A stretch of DNA of 64,000 bases from NCBI GenBank assembly GCA_046233115.1, contig JBJXHM010000003.1, positions 372,001-436,000 of the forward strand. Reading direction: 5' to 3'. Source of the stretch: JACOMY01 sp046233115 (GTDB lineage Bacteria; Pseudomonadota; Alphaproteobacteria; Kiloniellales; JACOMY01). The position numbers and the translations under genes were made by a program. Shown here piece by piece: positions 17,401 through 26,355 of the stretch (position 1 is the stretch's first letter; each line of letters opens with the position of its first letter). The notes below the pieces were generated by a model. That model was not told the DNA's origin and searched no databases. It saw only the letters and a program-made list of their open reading frames with translations.

Positions 17401-19466
17401 CAGTTGGCTCCCTCGCTCCAGGTCAGCACCAGGTTGCCGTCGGGGGCGACCTCGCCGCTCCAGCCCGGCTCGATCACGGTGGTGGTGTCGGCCTGCTCGA
17501 CGATGGCCGGCCCCTCGAAGCGCAGCCCGACCGGCATCATCGAGCGGTCGTAGACCTTGGCGGCGATGCCGCCCGGCTCGCTGGCCACGCGGATCGTGCG
17601 CTCGCCCTTCACCGCGCCGCCCTCGCCGGCGAGGTAGGCGCCCTCCCCCAGGGTCTCCTCGGCCGCGGTGGCATGGATCGTACGCAGGTTGACGATGCCG
17701 GCCGGCGCCTTGGAGGCGTAGCCGTAGACCCGGTCGTGCACCTTCAGGAAGTCGTCGTAGAGCCGTGCCAGGGGGTCGGGATCGTCGAGATGGATCTGGA
17801 CCTCCAGATGATAGGACTGGCCCAGGTACCACATGTCGGCGAAGTAGGTGATCCCGACCTGGTTGGCCGGCACGCCCTCGTGCGCCATCAGCGCCGCGCA
17901 TTGGCGGTCGATGTCGCTCAAGCCCTCGCGCAGCTTCGGCAGGGTAAGCTGCTCCAGCGGCGCCGGGAAGGCGGTCGAGACCTCATGCTCGATCGGCGCC
18001 GCCAGCAGCCCGGCGGCCGAGAGCACGCCCGGATAGCGCGGGATCACCACGCGGGTGATCTTCAGCTCGCTGGCGAGCGCGGTGGCATGGATCGGGCCGC
18101 CGCCGCCGAGCGCCACCAGCGAGAAGCGGCGCGGGTCCAAGCCCTGGCGGATCGACACCAGGCGGATGCCCTCCACCATCTGGGTGTTGACCACGCGGTG
18201 GATGCCGAGCGCGGCCTCCTCCAGGCCGAGGCCCAGCGGCTTCGCCACCTTCTCCAGCACCGCGGCGCGCGCCTTCTCGATGTCGAGCCCGACCGTACCA
18301 CCGGCGAAGAAGGAGGGGTTGAGGTAGCCCAGCACCAGCGAGGCGTCGGTGACCGTCGGGTTCTCGCCGCCTTTGCCGTAGGCCGCAGGCCCCGGGTCGG
18401 CGCCGGCCGATTCCGGCCCGACGCGCAGTCCACCGCCGGCATCGAGCCAGGCGATGCTGCCGCCACCGGAGCCGATCGCGTTCACGTCGACCATCGGCAC
18501 CCGCACGGTATAGCCGTCGATCCGACCCTCCGAGCGGATCACCGGCCGGCCGCCGTCGACCAGGGCGATGTCGCAGCTGGTGCCGCCGATGTCGACGGTG
18601 ATCAGGTCCTGGGCGCCGGCCATCTTGCCGACGATGGTGCCGCCGATCACGCCGGCCGCAGGGCCCGACATGAACAGCCGCACCGGCCGCTTGCGCGCCA
18701 CCGCGGAGATCGAGAGGCCGCCGCGCGACTGCATCACCTGCAGCGGCGAGCCGATGCCGGCCTTGGCCAGGCCGTCCTCGATCTGCTCCATGTAGCGGTC
18801 GATGACCGGCTTCATGTAGGCGTCGAAGGCGGTGACCACGGTGCGCTCGTACTCGCGGAAGGCCGGGTCGACCTCGCTGGAGACCGAGACCATCAGGTCG
18901 GGAAAGGCCTCGGCGATGATCGCGCGGGTGCGGGCCTCGTGCGCCGGGTTCTGGAAGGAGAAGAGGTAGCAGACGGCGACCGCCTCCACGCCGGCCTCGA
19001 CCAGCTCGCGCACGGCGACGCGTACCGCCTCCTCGTCCAGCGGCGTCACCACCTCGCCCTTGGAGCCGACGCGCTCGGGGATCTCCTTGCGGAACTTGCC
19101 TTCGGCCAGGAAGACCGGGGTCTCCGGCTCCAGGATGATGCCGTAGAGCGCCTGGCGCATCTGCCGCCCGATCTCCAGCACGTCCTTGAAGCCGGCGGTG
19201 GTCAGCAGGCCGAGCCGGGCGCCCTTGCGCTCCAGCACGGCGTTGGTCGCCACCGTGGTGCCGTGCAGGAAGTGACCGACCTCCTCGGGCGCGATCTCCC
19301 AATTCTCCACCATGTAGCGCACCGCCTGCATCACCGCCTCGTTGGGGTTCTTGCGCGTGCTCATGATCTTGGTGGTCCGCATCGGCTCGCCGGGGCGGCG
19401 GCAGACCACGTCGGTGAAGGTCCCGCCGATGTCGATCCCGATGTCGTACTGGCTCTCGCTCGTCAT
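17400..19466 (-). CDS. hyuA: Hydantoinase A / N-methylhydantoinase-type ATP-using subunit
   Basis: 688 residues, normal for HyuA. The N-terminal nucleotide-binding motif is YDIGIDIGGTFTDVV (residues 6-20), and the second ASKHA-like phosphate motif is TVDIGGTSCDIALV. HFLHGTTVATNAVLERKG and the SGPAAGVIGG segment are diagnostic. The subunit phosphorylates the cyclic amide using ATP, and HyuB then hydrolyses it. It is first in the HyuA-HyuB-HyuB order, 55 bp downstream of a FAD oxidoreductase gene. Candidate substrates by family: N-methylhydantoin (creatinine route), hydantoins, 5-oxoproline, lactams. Sarcosine or another N-methyl amino acid as product would suit the two flanking FAD oxidases. 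Confidence 0.92.
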   Translation of the reverse strand: MTSESQYDIGIDIGGTFTDVVCRRPGEPMRTTKIMSTRKNPNEAVMQAVRYMVENWEIAPEEVGHFLHGTTVATNAVLERKGARLGLLTTAGFKDVLEIGRQMRQALYGIILEPETPVFLAEGKFRKEIPERVGSKGEVVTPLDEEAVRVAVRELVEAGVEAVAVCYLFSFQNPAHEARTRAIIAEAFPDLMVSVSSEVDPAFREYERTVVTAFDAYMKPVIDRYMEQIEDGLAKAGIGSPLQVMQSRGGLSISAVARKRPVRLFMSGPAAGVIGGTIVGKMAGAQDLITVDIGGTSCDIALVDGGRPVIRSEGRIDGYTVRVPMVDVNAIGSGGGSIAWLDAGGGLRVGPESAGADPGPAAYGKGGENPTVTDASLVLGYLNPSFFAGGTVGLDIEKARAAVLEKVAKPLGLGLEEAALGIHRVVNTQMVEGIRLVSIRQGLDPRRFSLVALGGGGPIHATALASELKITRVVIPRYPGVLSAAGLLAAPIEHEVSTAFPAPLEQLTLPKLREGLSDIDRQCAALMAHEGVPANQVGITYFADMWYLGQSYHLEVQIHLDDPDPLARLYDDFLKVHDRVYGYASKAPAGIVNLRTIHATAAEETLGEGAYLAGEGGAVKGERTIRVASEPGGIAAKVYDRSMMPVGLRFEGPAIVEQADTTTVIEPGWSGEVAPDGNLVLTWSEGAN

Positions 19467-19521
19467 CTCGTCTCGTTGTCCTCAGATCGGTTGGAAGGCG
19501 ATCGCGGCATCGGCACCGCGT

Positions 19522-20853
19522 TCAATGCTGGCGGACCCGCGCCAGGTCGCGCCGGTCCTGATACTGGTAGAGCCAGGCCGCCATCTGCATGAATGGCACC
19601 CGGGCCCGGTGAAAGGGCCAGCGCGTGAGTCCGGCGCCGGCCATCGGTCCCAGCACCGGCTCCTCGCCGCAGAGCATGCGGGCGGCGCAGCGGCCCAGCA
19701 GGTGTGAGAGCACCACGCCGCGCCCGGAGTAGCCCATGGCGTAGACCACCCGCCGGCCGAGCCGGCCCAGATGGGGGAAGCCGTCGCGGCTGACGCCGAC
19801 GAAGCCGGCCCAGCGGAAATCGACCGGCGTGCCCTCAAGCTGCGGAAAGACCTCCACCATCCCGCGTTCCAGGCCGCGGTAGCTGTCGGCCTGCTCGCTG
19901 CGTCGGCCGGTGATGTCGGCACGGCCGCTGAACAGCACCCGGTCGTCCGGCAAGCGACGGAAGGCGTGCAGCAGGCGCATGGTGTCGGACGCCACCCCGC
20001 CGTTCGGCAGGATGCTGCCGGCCAGGTTCCGGCTAAGCGGCGCGGTCACCACGATGGAGGAGGCGACGGGGACCAGGTGGCGGGAGAGATCGGGCTGCAC
20101 CAGGCCGGGCGGGGTATAGGCGTTGGTGGCCAGCAGCAGGTGCTTGGCGCGCACACGGCCGCGCGGCGTGGTCAGGGTGACCCCGTCATCCTCTTCCGCG
20201 ATCTCGGTGACCGGAGAGCCGGTGTAAAGGCGCAAGCCCCGCGCGACCAGGCCGCTCCAGAGCGCGCGCAGCACCTCCACCGGCTGCAGTGCGCCGCCGC
20301 GCGGGTCGAACCAGGCACCGACATAGCCGCCGGCACCGGTCTCGCGCTCCGTTGCGTCCCGATCGAGGATCTCCACCGGGGTGTCGCCCACTTCCTTGGA
20401 GAGCCAGGCCGCATCGGCCGCCAGCGCGTCCAGCGCCTCCTGGCAATGGGCGGGGATGAACTGGCCGCGGCGATCGAGGGCATCGCGAGCGTCATAGCGT
20501 GCGAGCAGGCTCTCGAGGGTCTCGTAGGCCTCCTCCAGCAGCGTATGGAGACGCCTGGCTTCTGCGGTGCCGTAGTGTTCGGCCAGCGCGGCCCAGCCCT
20601 TCTTGTAGCGGGTCCCGGCCATCCCGGCGGTGCGTCCGCTGGCGCCGCGGCCGATCTCGCCGGCCTCCAGCAGCAGGCAGTCGACGCCGGCTTCGGCCAG
20701 ATGGTGCGCCGCGGAAAGCCCGGTGAAACCGCCGCCGACGATCGCCACCTCGCACTCGGCCGCGCCGGCGAAGACGGGAGCGGACGGCAGGGGCCTGCGC
20801 GCCGCAGCGCCCCAGTACACCTTACCGGCCCGATCTTCCCGTCCAGCGATCAT
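19522..20853 (-). CDS. FAD-dependent amine oxidoreductase (PuuB/OrdL-like)
   Basis: 443 residues of the DAO family. The FAD dinucleotide motif is VAIVGGGFTGLSAAHHL around residues 36-52, followed by LLLEAGEIGRGASGRTAGMAG, the segment typical of gamma-glutamylputrescine-oxidase-like enzymes. C-terminal MGYSGRGVVLSHLLGRCAARM closes the FAD domain. Such enzymes oxidise secondary amines and N-substituted amino acids to imines plus peroxide or reduced carrier. It is the first gene of the minus-strand run leading into hyuA-hyuB-hyuB and the TRAP genes. A divergent XRE-cupin regulator lies across a 205-bp control region; this regulator family (PuuR-like) often controls amine catabolism, consistent with the assignment. 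Confidence 0.88.
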   Translation of the reverse strand: MIAGREDRAGKVYWGAAARRPLPSAPVFAGAAECEVAIVGGGFTGLSAAHHLAEAGVDCLLLEAGEIGRGASGRTAGMAGTRYKKGWAALAEHYGTAEARRLHTLLEEAYETLESLLARYDARDALDRRGQFIPAHCQEALDALAADAAWLSKEVGDTPVEILDRDATERETGAGGYVGAWFDPRGGALQPVEVLRALWSGLVARGLRLYTGSPVTEIAEEDDGVTLTTPRGRVRAKHLLLATNAYTPPGLVQPDLSRHLVPVASSIVVTAPLSRNLAGSILPNGGVASDTMRLLHAFRRLPDDRVLFSGRADITGRRSEQADSYRGLERGMVEVFPQLEGTPVDFRWAGFVGVSRDGFPHLGRLGRRVVYAMGYSGRGVVLSHLLGRCAARMLCGEEPVLGPMAGAGLTRWPFHRARVPFMQMAAWLYQYQDRRDLARVRQH

Positions 20854-21058
20854 CGCGCACCCTCTCTTGTCGGCTCAGGACCGCAGGACGGTTGCAGATG
20901 AGTGAAAAGATGGCAATAGTTTTTTTAATATCTTGAAAACCGGTGAGACGACTCCCCTGTTGCGTTCACCGTGGCGCCTGCTATGCGACTACAAGCGAAG
21001 CTTCGCAGGCCCGACCCGCCCACGGGGAACGGGGCCAAACGAACGCAAAGGAAAGAAA
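20854..21058. promoter_or_regulatory. Divergent control region, amine oxidoreductase / XRE-cupin regulator
   Basis: A 205-bp spacer with a distinct AT-rich core at about 20904-20940, including a run of seven T. AAGAT at 20907-20911 and ATCTT at 20930-20934 form a small inverted repeat flanking the core. This is the natural place for the regulator to bind and control both directions. AAGGAAAG at 21048-21055 is the ribosome site for the regulator. Specific binding sites are not demonstrated. Confidence 0.45.
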
Positions 21059-21694
21059 ATGACGGCTGCAACGAAGCAGGCAGACAACGACAGGGATGAG
21101 GTGTTCGACGAGCAGAGCCTGGGCGTGCGTCTGCGCAAGGTCAGGCATGACCTGGGTCTGTCGCTGCAGGAGGTCGCGGCGCGCTCCAAGCTCTCCATCG
21201 GCATGATCAGCCAGATCGAGCGCGGGCAGACCTCGCCCACGTTCCGATCGCTCAGGCTGCTGAGCGGCGCCCTGGACATGCCGATCGAGTCCTTCTTCAA
21301 CCAGCCCGGCGCCCTCGAGCCCAGTCGCAACGATGTGATCGTCCGGCCGAACGACCGGCGCACCCTGGTGCTGGAGAGCAAGGGCATCGTCACCGAGTAC
21401 ATCGACCCCGACACCAAGGGGACGATGCAGATGATGCTGATGACCATCGAACCGGGCGGCGGCACCGGCCGCGAAAACGACCAGCACGTCGGCGAGGAGG
21501 GCGGCCTGATCCTGGCCGGCCAGTTCGAGCTCTGGCTCGACGAGGAGCGCATGGTCCTGAACGAGGGCGACAGCTTCCGCTTCCCGGCCTCGCGGCCGCA
21601 CCGCTTCCGCAACCCCGGCAGCATCCCGACCCGTATCGTCTGGTTCATCACCCCGACGCTCTACGGGCGCGAGGCGATAGAACGTACCCTGTAG
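21059..21694 (+). CDS. XRE-family transcriptional regulator with C-terminal cupin domain
   Basis: 211 residues. The ATG at 21059 is preferred because AAGGAAAG precedes it; the frame extends upstream to 20933 without a ribosome site. Residues about 20-75 form a lambda-repressor-like HTH (LGVRLRKVRHDLGLSLQEVA, SIGMISQIERGQTSPT). Residues about 100-205 form a cupin (EPGGGTGRENDQHVGEEGG, FRFPASRPHRFRNPG) that probably senses a small ligand. This architecture is shared with PuuR and regulators of amine, amino-acid and cyclic-amide catabolism. It is divergent from the amine oxidoreductase-hydantoinase-TRAP run and is its likely repressor or activator. Confidence 0.9.
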   Translation: MTAATKQADNDRDEVFDEQSLGVRLRKVRHDLGLSLQEVAARSKLSIGMISQIERGQTSPTFRSLRLLSGALDMPIESFFNQPGALEPSRNDVIVRPNDRRTLVLESKGIVTEYIDPDTKGTMQMMLMTIEPGGGTGRENDQHVGEEGGLILAGQFELWLDEERMVLNEGDSFRFPASRPHRFRNPGSIPTRIVWFITPTLYGREAIERTL

Positions 21695-21719
21695 CCTGCT
21701 CCGACCCGGCAGGTCAGGG
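21687..21719. terminator. Possible bidirectional terminator hairpin
   Basis: A two-step stem spans the regulator stop codon and the 3' side of the convergent RND gene: CCCTG (21687-21691) pairs with CAGGG (21715-21719), and CCTGC (21695-21699) with GCAGG (21709-21713). The genes converge here, so termination in both directions would make sense. The lack of a T-run lowers confidence. Confidence 0.4.
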
Positions 21720-21722
21720 GCA

Positions 21723-24700
21723 TCACTCGGCCGGCAGAGAGGGAACCGCCGGATCGGCCGCGGGCGTCTCCACCCTGCGTCGCGCGAAGACACGCCGCAC
21801 CAGAACGAAGAGCGCTGGCACGAAGAGGGCGCCCAGCACCGTCGCCGCGATCATGCCGCCCATGACGCCGATGCCGATGGCGTTCTGCGCGCCCGCCCCG
21901 GCGCCGCTCGCTATGGCAAGCGGGGTCACGCCCAGGATGAAGGCGAGTGACGTCATCAGGATCGGACGCAGGCGCTGGCGGGCGGCATCCAGGGTCGCCT
22001 CGACCAGGGGCATCCCCCTCGCCTGCTTCTCGATCGCGAACTCGACGATCAGGATGGCGTTCTTGGCTGCGAGGCCGATGGTGGTGAGTAGGCCCACCTT
22101 GAAATAGACGTCGTTGGACTGGCCGAAGAGGTGCGCCGCGGCGAGCGCGCCGAAAATGCCGATCGGCACCGACAGCATGACGGCGAAGGGGATCGACCAG
22201 CTCTCGTAGAGTGCCGCCAGGCAGAGGAAGACCACCAGGGCGGAGAGGATATAGAGCGCGGTCGCCTGGCTGGAGGAGAGCCGCTCCTGGCTGGAGATGC
22301 CGGTCCAGGAATGAGCATAGCCGGGCGGCAGGCTGGCCATGATCTCATCGATCGCGGTCATCGCATCGCCGGAACTGATGCCCGGCGCCGCCGCGCCCTG
22401 GATCTCCAGAGCCGCGCTGCCGTTGTAGCGCTCCAACCGCGGCGAGCCGAAGATCCAGTTTGTCGAGGTGAAAGCGCTGAAGGGCACCATCCCGCCCTCA
22501 CCATTGCGCACGTACCAGCGGTCCAGGTCCGCCGGCTGCATGCGGTAGGCCGCGTCGGATTGCAGGTAGACCGGCTTCACCCGGCCGCGGTCGATGAAGT
22601 CGTTGACGTAGGCGCTGCCCCAGGCGGTGGAGAGCGTCTCGTTGATGTCGCTCTCGGCCAGGCCCAGCGCGCCGGCCCGCTCCTGATCGATCTCGACCAC
22701 GAACTGGGGCTCGTCCTCCTGGCCGTTGGGCCTGGTGGCGACCAGACGCGGATCCTGACTTGCCGCGCCCAGCAACCGGTTGCGCACCGACATCAGGGCC
22801 TCGTGCCCTACGCTGTTCATATCCTGCAGGTAGAAGCTGAAGCCGTTCGAGGTGCCCATGCCCTGGATCGCCGGCGGTGCCAGGGCGAAGACCCTGGCGT
22901 CGCGGAAGGCCGAAAAGGCGGCCATGGCCCGGCCCGCCACCGCCTGGGCGCTGAGCCCGGGATCGCTGCGTTCCTCGAAGGGGCGCAGGCGCAGGAAAGC
23001 GATGCCCATGTTCTGACCCTGCCCGCTGAAGCTGAAGCCATTGACGGCGAAGACGCCTTCGACCGCCTCCTTCTCCACCTCCAGGTAGTGTTGCGTCACC
23101 GCGTCGAGCACCTCCTGGGTGCGGTCGGCGGTGGCACCCACCGGCAACTGCACGCTGGTGATGAGGATGCCCTGATCCTCCTGCGGCAGGAAGGACGACG
23201 GCAGGCGCATGTACATCCAGCCGGCTGCCACAGCGATACCCAGGAACACGACCAGGAAGCGCAGCGGCCGCGCGACGATGCCCCCCGCCCCCCTGCGGTA
23301 GGCTTCTGCACCACGGTCGAAGCCGCGGTTGAACCAGCCGAAGACGCCACCCTTCTCGCCATGGGTCGCCCCCGGCTTGGGCGCACGCAGGATGGTGGCG
23401 CAGAGCGCCGGCGTCAGGATCAGCGCGACCAGCACCGAGAGCACCATCGCCGCAACGATGGTGACCGAGAACTGGCGGTAGATCACCCCGACCGAACCGC
23501 CGAAGAAGGCCATCGGCACGAAGACCGCCGAGAGCACCGTGGCGATGCCGATCAGTGCGCCCGAGATCTCGCCCATCGACTTGCGCGTTGCCTCGCGCGG
23601 AGACAGTCCCTCCTCGTGCATCACCCGTTCGACGTTCTCGACCACCACGATGGCGTCGTCGACCAGCAGGCCGATGGCCAGCACCATGGCGAACATGGTC
23701 AGCGTATTGACCGAGTAGCCGAAGGCGGCGAGCACCCCGAAGGTGCCGAGCAGCACCACCGGCACCGCCAGGGTCGGGATGATGGTCGCGCGGATGTTCT
23801 GCAGGAAGATGAACATCACCACGAAGACCAGGATGATGGCCTCGAACAGGGTGTGCACCACCGCCTCGATCGAGAGCACCACGAAGGGCGTTGTGTCATA
23901 GGGGTAGTCGACCTCCAGCCCCTCCGGAAAGGTGGCGGAGAGTTCTTCGATCTTGGCCTTCACCGCCTCCGAGGTGCTGATGGCGTTGGCGCCGGTGGCG
24001 AGCTTGATCGCCAGGCCCGCGGCCGGCCGGCCGTTGTAGGTGGCCGAGGTGTTGTAGCTCTCTGCCCCCAGCTCCACCGTGGCGACGTCGTTGAGGCGCA
24101 CCAGCGAGCCGTCGCTGGCGCTCTTCAGGATGATGTTGCGGAACTGCTCGGGGGTCTGCAGGCGGCTGCGCGCGGTGACCGAGGCGTTGAGCTGCTGGCC
24201 CTTGCGCTGCGGCAGCCCGCCGAGCTGACCGGCCGAGATCTGGGTGTTCTGCGCCTCGATCGCCGCAGCGACGTCGCCCGGCATGAGTTGGTACTTCAAC
24301 AGCTTGTCGGGATCGAGCCAGATCCGCATGGCGTAGGCCGCGCTGAAGAGGGTGGTGGAGCCGACGCCCTCGACCCGCTTCAGGGTGTCGTTCAGCGAAG
24401 AGTCCACATAGTCGGCAACGTCGGTCGAGGACATGCGCCCGTCGGCCGACACGAAGGCGATCACCATCAGGAAGCTGTCGGAGGCCTTGTCCACCGAGAT
24501 CCCGTTGGTCTGGACCACCGTCGGCAGTTGCGAGGTCACCAGCTGCAGCTTGTTCTGCACCTGCATCTGCGCCACGTCCGGATCGGCGGCCGACGTGAAG
24601 GTCAGAGTGATGGTGACCTCCCCCGTCGAGGTCGAGGTCGAGGTCATGTAGTCGAGATTGTCGATCCCGGTCATGCCCTGCTCGATGACCTTGGTCACCG

Positions 24701-24878
24701 AGTTCTCCACCGTGCGGGCATCGGCACCGGGATAGCTGGCGCTGACCCTGACCGTGGTCGGCGCGATCTGCGGATACTGCGAGATCGGCAGTGTCCTGAG
24801 CGCCAGCAGACCGGCCAGCATGATCAGGATGGCGATCACCCAGGCGAAGACCGGGCGGTCGATGAAAAAGCGGGACAT
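21723..24878 (-). CDS. RND multidrug efflux inner-membrane transporter (HAE1 family)
   Basis: 1051 residues, standard length for AcrB/MexB-type pumps. The ATG at 24878 gives the canonical start MSRFFIDRPVFAWVIAILIM; an upstream extension to 24968 is not family-like. Proton-relay aspartates lie in IGLLVDDAIVVVENVERVM (helix 4) and the conserved lysine in GLAAKNAILIVEFA (helix 10). Two large periplasmic loops and twelve helices follow the family pattern. It pumps hydrophobic or amphiphilic compounds with the adaptor encoded immediately upstream (4 bp between genes). No outer-membrane channel gene is adjacent, so a TolC-like protein encoded elsewhere must be used. A TetR regulator is divergent. 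Confidence 0.95.
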   Translation of the reverse strand: MSRFFIDRPVFAWVIAILIMLAGLLALRTLPISQYPQIAPTTVRVSASYPGADARTVENSVTKVIEQGMTGIDNLDYMTSTSTSTGEVTITLTFTSAADPDVAQMQVQNKLQLVTSQLPTVVQTNGISVDKASDSFLMVIAFVSADGRMSSTDVADYVDSSLNDTLKRVEGVGSTTLFSAAYAMRIWLDPDKLLKYQLMPGDVAAAIEAQNTQISAGQLGGLPQRKGQQLNASVTARSRLQTPEQFRNIILKSASDGSLVRLNDVATVELGAESYNTSATYNGRPAAGLAIKLATGANAISTSEAVKAKIEELSATFPEGLEVDYPYDTTPFVVLSIEAVVHTLFEAIILVFVVMFIFLQNIRATIIPTLAVPVVLLGTFGVLAAFGYSVNTLTMFAMVLAIGLLVDDAIVVVENVERVMHEEGLSPREATRKSMGEISGALIGIATVLSAVFVPMAFFGGSVGVIYRQFSVTIVAAMVLSVLVALILTPALCATILRAPKPGATHGEKGGVFGWFNRGFDRGAEAYRRGAGGIVARPLRFLVVFLGIAVAAGWMYMRLPSSFLPQEDQGILITSVQLPVGATADRTQEVLDAVTQHYLEVEKEAVEGVFAVNGFSFSGQGQNMGIAFLRLRPFEERSDPGLSAQAVAGRAMAAFSAFRDARVFALAPPAIQGMGTSNGFSFYLQDMNSVGHEALMSVRNRLLGAASQDPRLVATRPNGQEDEPQFVVEIDQERAGALGLAESDINETLSTAWGSAYVNDFIDRGRVKPVYLQSDAAYRMQPADLDRWYVRNGEGGMVPFSAFTSTNWIFGSPRLERYNGSAALEIQGAAAPGISSGDAMTAIDEIMASLPPGYAHSWTGISSQERLSSSQATALYILSALVVFLCLAALYESWSIPFAVMLSVPIGIFGALAAAHLFGQSNDVYFKVGLLTTIGLAAKNAILIVEFAIEKQARGMPLVEATLDAARQRLRPILMTSLAFILGVTPLAIASGAGAGAQNAIGIGVMGGMIAATVLGALFVPALFVLVRRVFARRRVETPAADPAVPSLPAE

Positions 24879-24882
24879 GGGA

Positions 24883-26211
24883 TCACTGCGCCTTCGCGGT
24901 GGACGGAAGCTGGGCCTGCTGCGATGCGGCGGCAGGCGTGGCGTCGGGTTCAATACTGGCCGCCGCACCGCCCTCCTGGCGCTCGCGGACCTCGCCGGTG
25001 GTGTCGTCCACGATCACCTCGACGGCGCTCACCTCCTGCCCGGAGCGGACGAACTGGCTGCCCTCGACGATGACGCGCTCGCCGTCGGCGATGCCCTCGT
25101 TCACCAGCCAGGAATTTCCGACGCTGCGGCCAATGTCGAGCACCCGCTGCTCCACCTTGCCCTCGGCATCGACCAGCAGGGCCACCGGCTCGCCCTTGGT
25201 GTTGCGGGTGACGCCGCGCTGGGGGACCAGGAAGCTGTTGGTGGCCACGCCCTCCTCGACGAAGGCGCGGACGTACATGCCGGGCAGCAGCAGCCGCTCC
25301 GGGTTCGGAAACTCGGCCCTGACCGCATAGGTGCCGGTCGTGGTGTCGACGTAGGCGGAAGTGAACTCCAGGGTCCCCGCATAGGGGTACATGCTGCCGT
25401 TCTCCAGCTTCAGGCGGACCTGCACCGCATCGCCGGAGAGCCTGATCCGGCCCTCCTCCACCGCCTGGCGCAGGTTCAGCAGGTTGGTGCTCGACTGGGT
25501 CACGTCGACGTTGATCGGGTCGAGCTGGCGGATGGTAGTGAGCGCGGTGTCCTGGCTGGCCGTCACCAGGGCGCCGGGAGTGAGCGAGGACTTGTCGATG
25601 CGCCCGGAGATCGGGGCGGTGATGACGGTGTAGTCCAGGTTGATTCGCGCGGTCTCGACCTCGGCCTTGGCCGCGGCCACGTCGGCCTTCGCTTGGGCGA
25701 GCGAGGCCACGGCGTCGTCGTAGTCTTGCTTGCTGACGGCCTTCTGCTTGATCAGCTTGCCGTATCGCGCGACCTTCGCCTGGATGTTGGGTACCGAGGC
25801 CTCGGCCTTCTGCAAGGCCGCCTGGGCGCTTTCGTAGGCCGCCTGGTAGGGCGCCGGGTCGATCCGGTAGAGCGCCTCGCCGGCCGCGACCTCCGTCCCC
25901 TCCTGGAACAACCGCGACTGCACCAGGCCGCCCACCTGCGGACGCACCTCGGCGACCAACGAAGCTGTGGTGCGCCCCGGCATCTCGGCGGTGATCACCG
26001 TCGACTGCGGGTGGACCGTGACCACCCCGACCTCCGTCCGCGGCTGACCGGCCGCCGCTGCCCCGGCGCGCTGCTCCGGTTGCTCACAGCCCTGGAGGAT
26101 GCCTCCAACAGTGATCAGGAGGGTCAGAACGAAGGCGGGCCGCAGGCACGCCGCGGCGGCGCCGGCGGCCGAAGAGCGGGTCCCCCCGGGCGACACAACG
26201 GAGAGGGGCAA
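24883..26211 (-). CDS. RND efflux periplasmic adaptor (membrane fusion lipoprotein)
   Basis: 442 residues. Translation appears to begin at TTG (26211-26209), because AAAGGAG lies 8 bases upstream and no ATG fits; the N-terminus then has a hydrophobic stretch (VLTLLITVGGILQGC) ending in a lipobox-like LQGC. Next come the lipoyl/barrel-sandwich halves (EVRPQVGGLVQSRLF; TVITAPISGRIDKSSLTPG), the coiled-coil hairpin (residues about 120-190) and the beta-barrel. The adaptor links the inner-membrane pump to an outer-membrane duct. It is first in a two-gene operon under a divergent control region with dyad symmetry. The C-terminal tail is alanine and glutamine rich. Confidence 0.92.
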   Translation of the reverse strand: MPLSVVSPGGTRSSAAGAAAACLRPAFVLTLLITVGGILQGCEQPEQRAGAAAAGQPRTEVGVVTVHPQSTVITAEMPGRTTASLVAEVRPQVGGLVQSRLFQEGTEVAAGEALYRIDPAPYQAAYESAQAALQKAEASVPNIQAKVARYGKLIKQKAVSKQDYDDAVASLAQAKADVAAAKAEVETARINLDYTVITAPISGRIDKSSLTPGALVTASQDTALTTIRQLDPINVDVTQSSTNLLNLRQAVEEGRIRLSGDAVQVRLKLENGSMYPYAGTLEFTSAYVDTTTGTYAVRAEFPNPERLLLPGMYVRAFVEEGVATNSFLVPQRGVTRNTKGEPVALLVDAEGKVEQRVLDIGRSVGNSWLVNEGIADGERVIVEGSQFVRSGQEVSAVEVIVDDTTGEVRERQEGGAAASIEPDATPAAASQQAQLPSTAKAQ

Positions 26212-26355
26212 GATTGGAACTCCTTTAAGGAAACTTATGGGTACTTAAATTTACCTCTGGGGCTTGTCAATGCTTGACAGTCGGTCGACCGGAGTGCGCA
26301 AGGTGGCCGAGGGCCTGCGACGGGACTGTTTGAAAGAGGGGGAGGTAGGCGCGCC
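26212..26355. promoter_or_regulatory. Divergent RND/TetR control region with candidate operators
   Basis: Two inverted repeats lie in this 144-bp spacer. TGTCAA-TGC-TTGACA at 26265-26279 is a perfect 6-bp dyad whose arms double as TTGACA -35 hexamers on both strands. TTTAAG (26224-26229) pairs with CTTAAA (26244-26249). Binding of the TetR product over such an overlapping -35 would repress both operons at once, the usual AcrR-type logic. On the minus strand TTAAGT lies 16 bases from the -35 as a fair -10. Repressor identity is inferred from position only. Confidence 0.6.

Noticed and set aside
17673..19592. Plus-strand frame of 639 codons opposite hyuA
   Set aside because: Antisense shadow of a well-conserved HyuA.
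22131..25073. Plus-strand frame of 980 codons opposite the RND pump
   Set aside because: Antisense shadow of the RND and adaptor genes with no domain resemblance.
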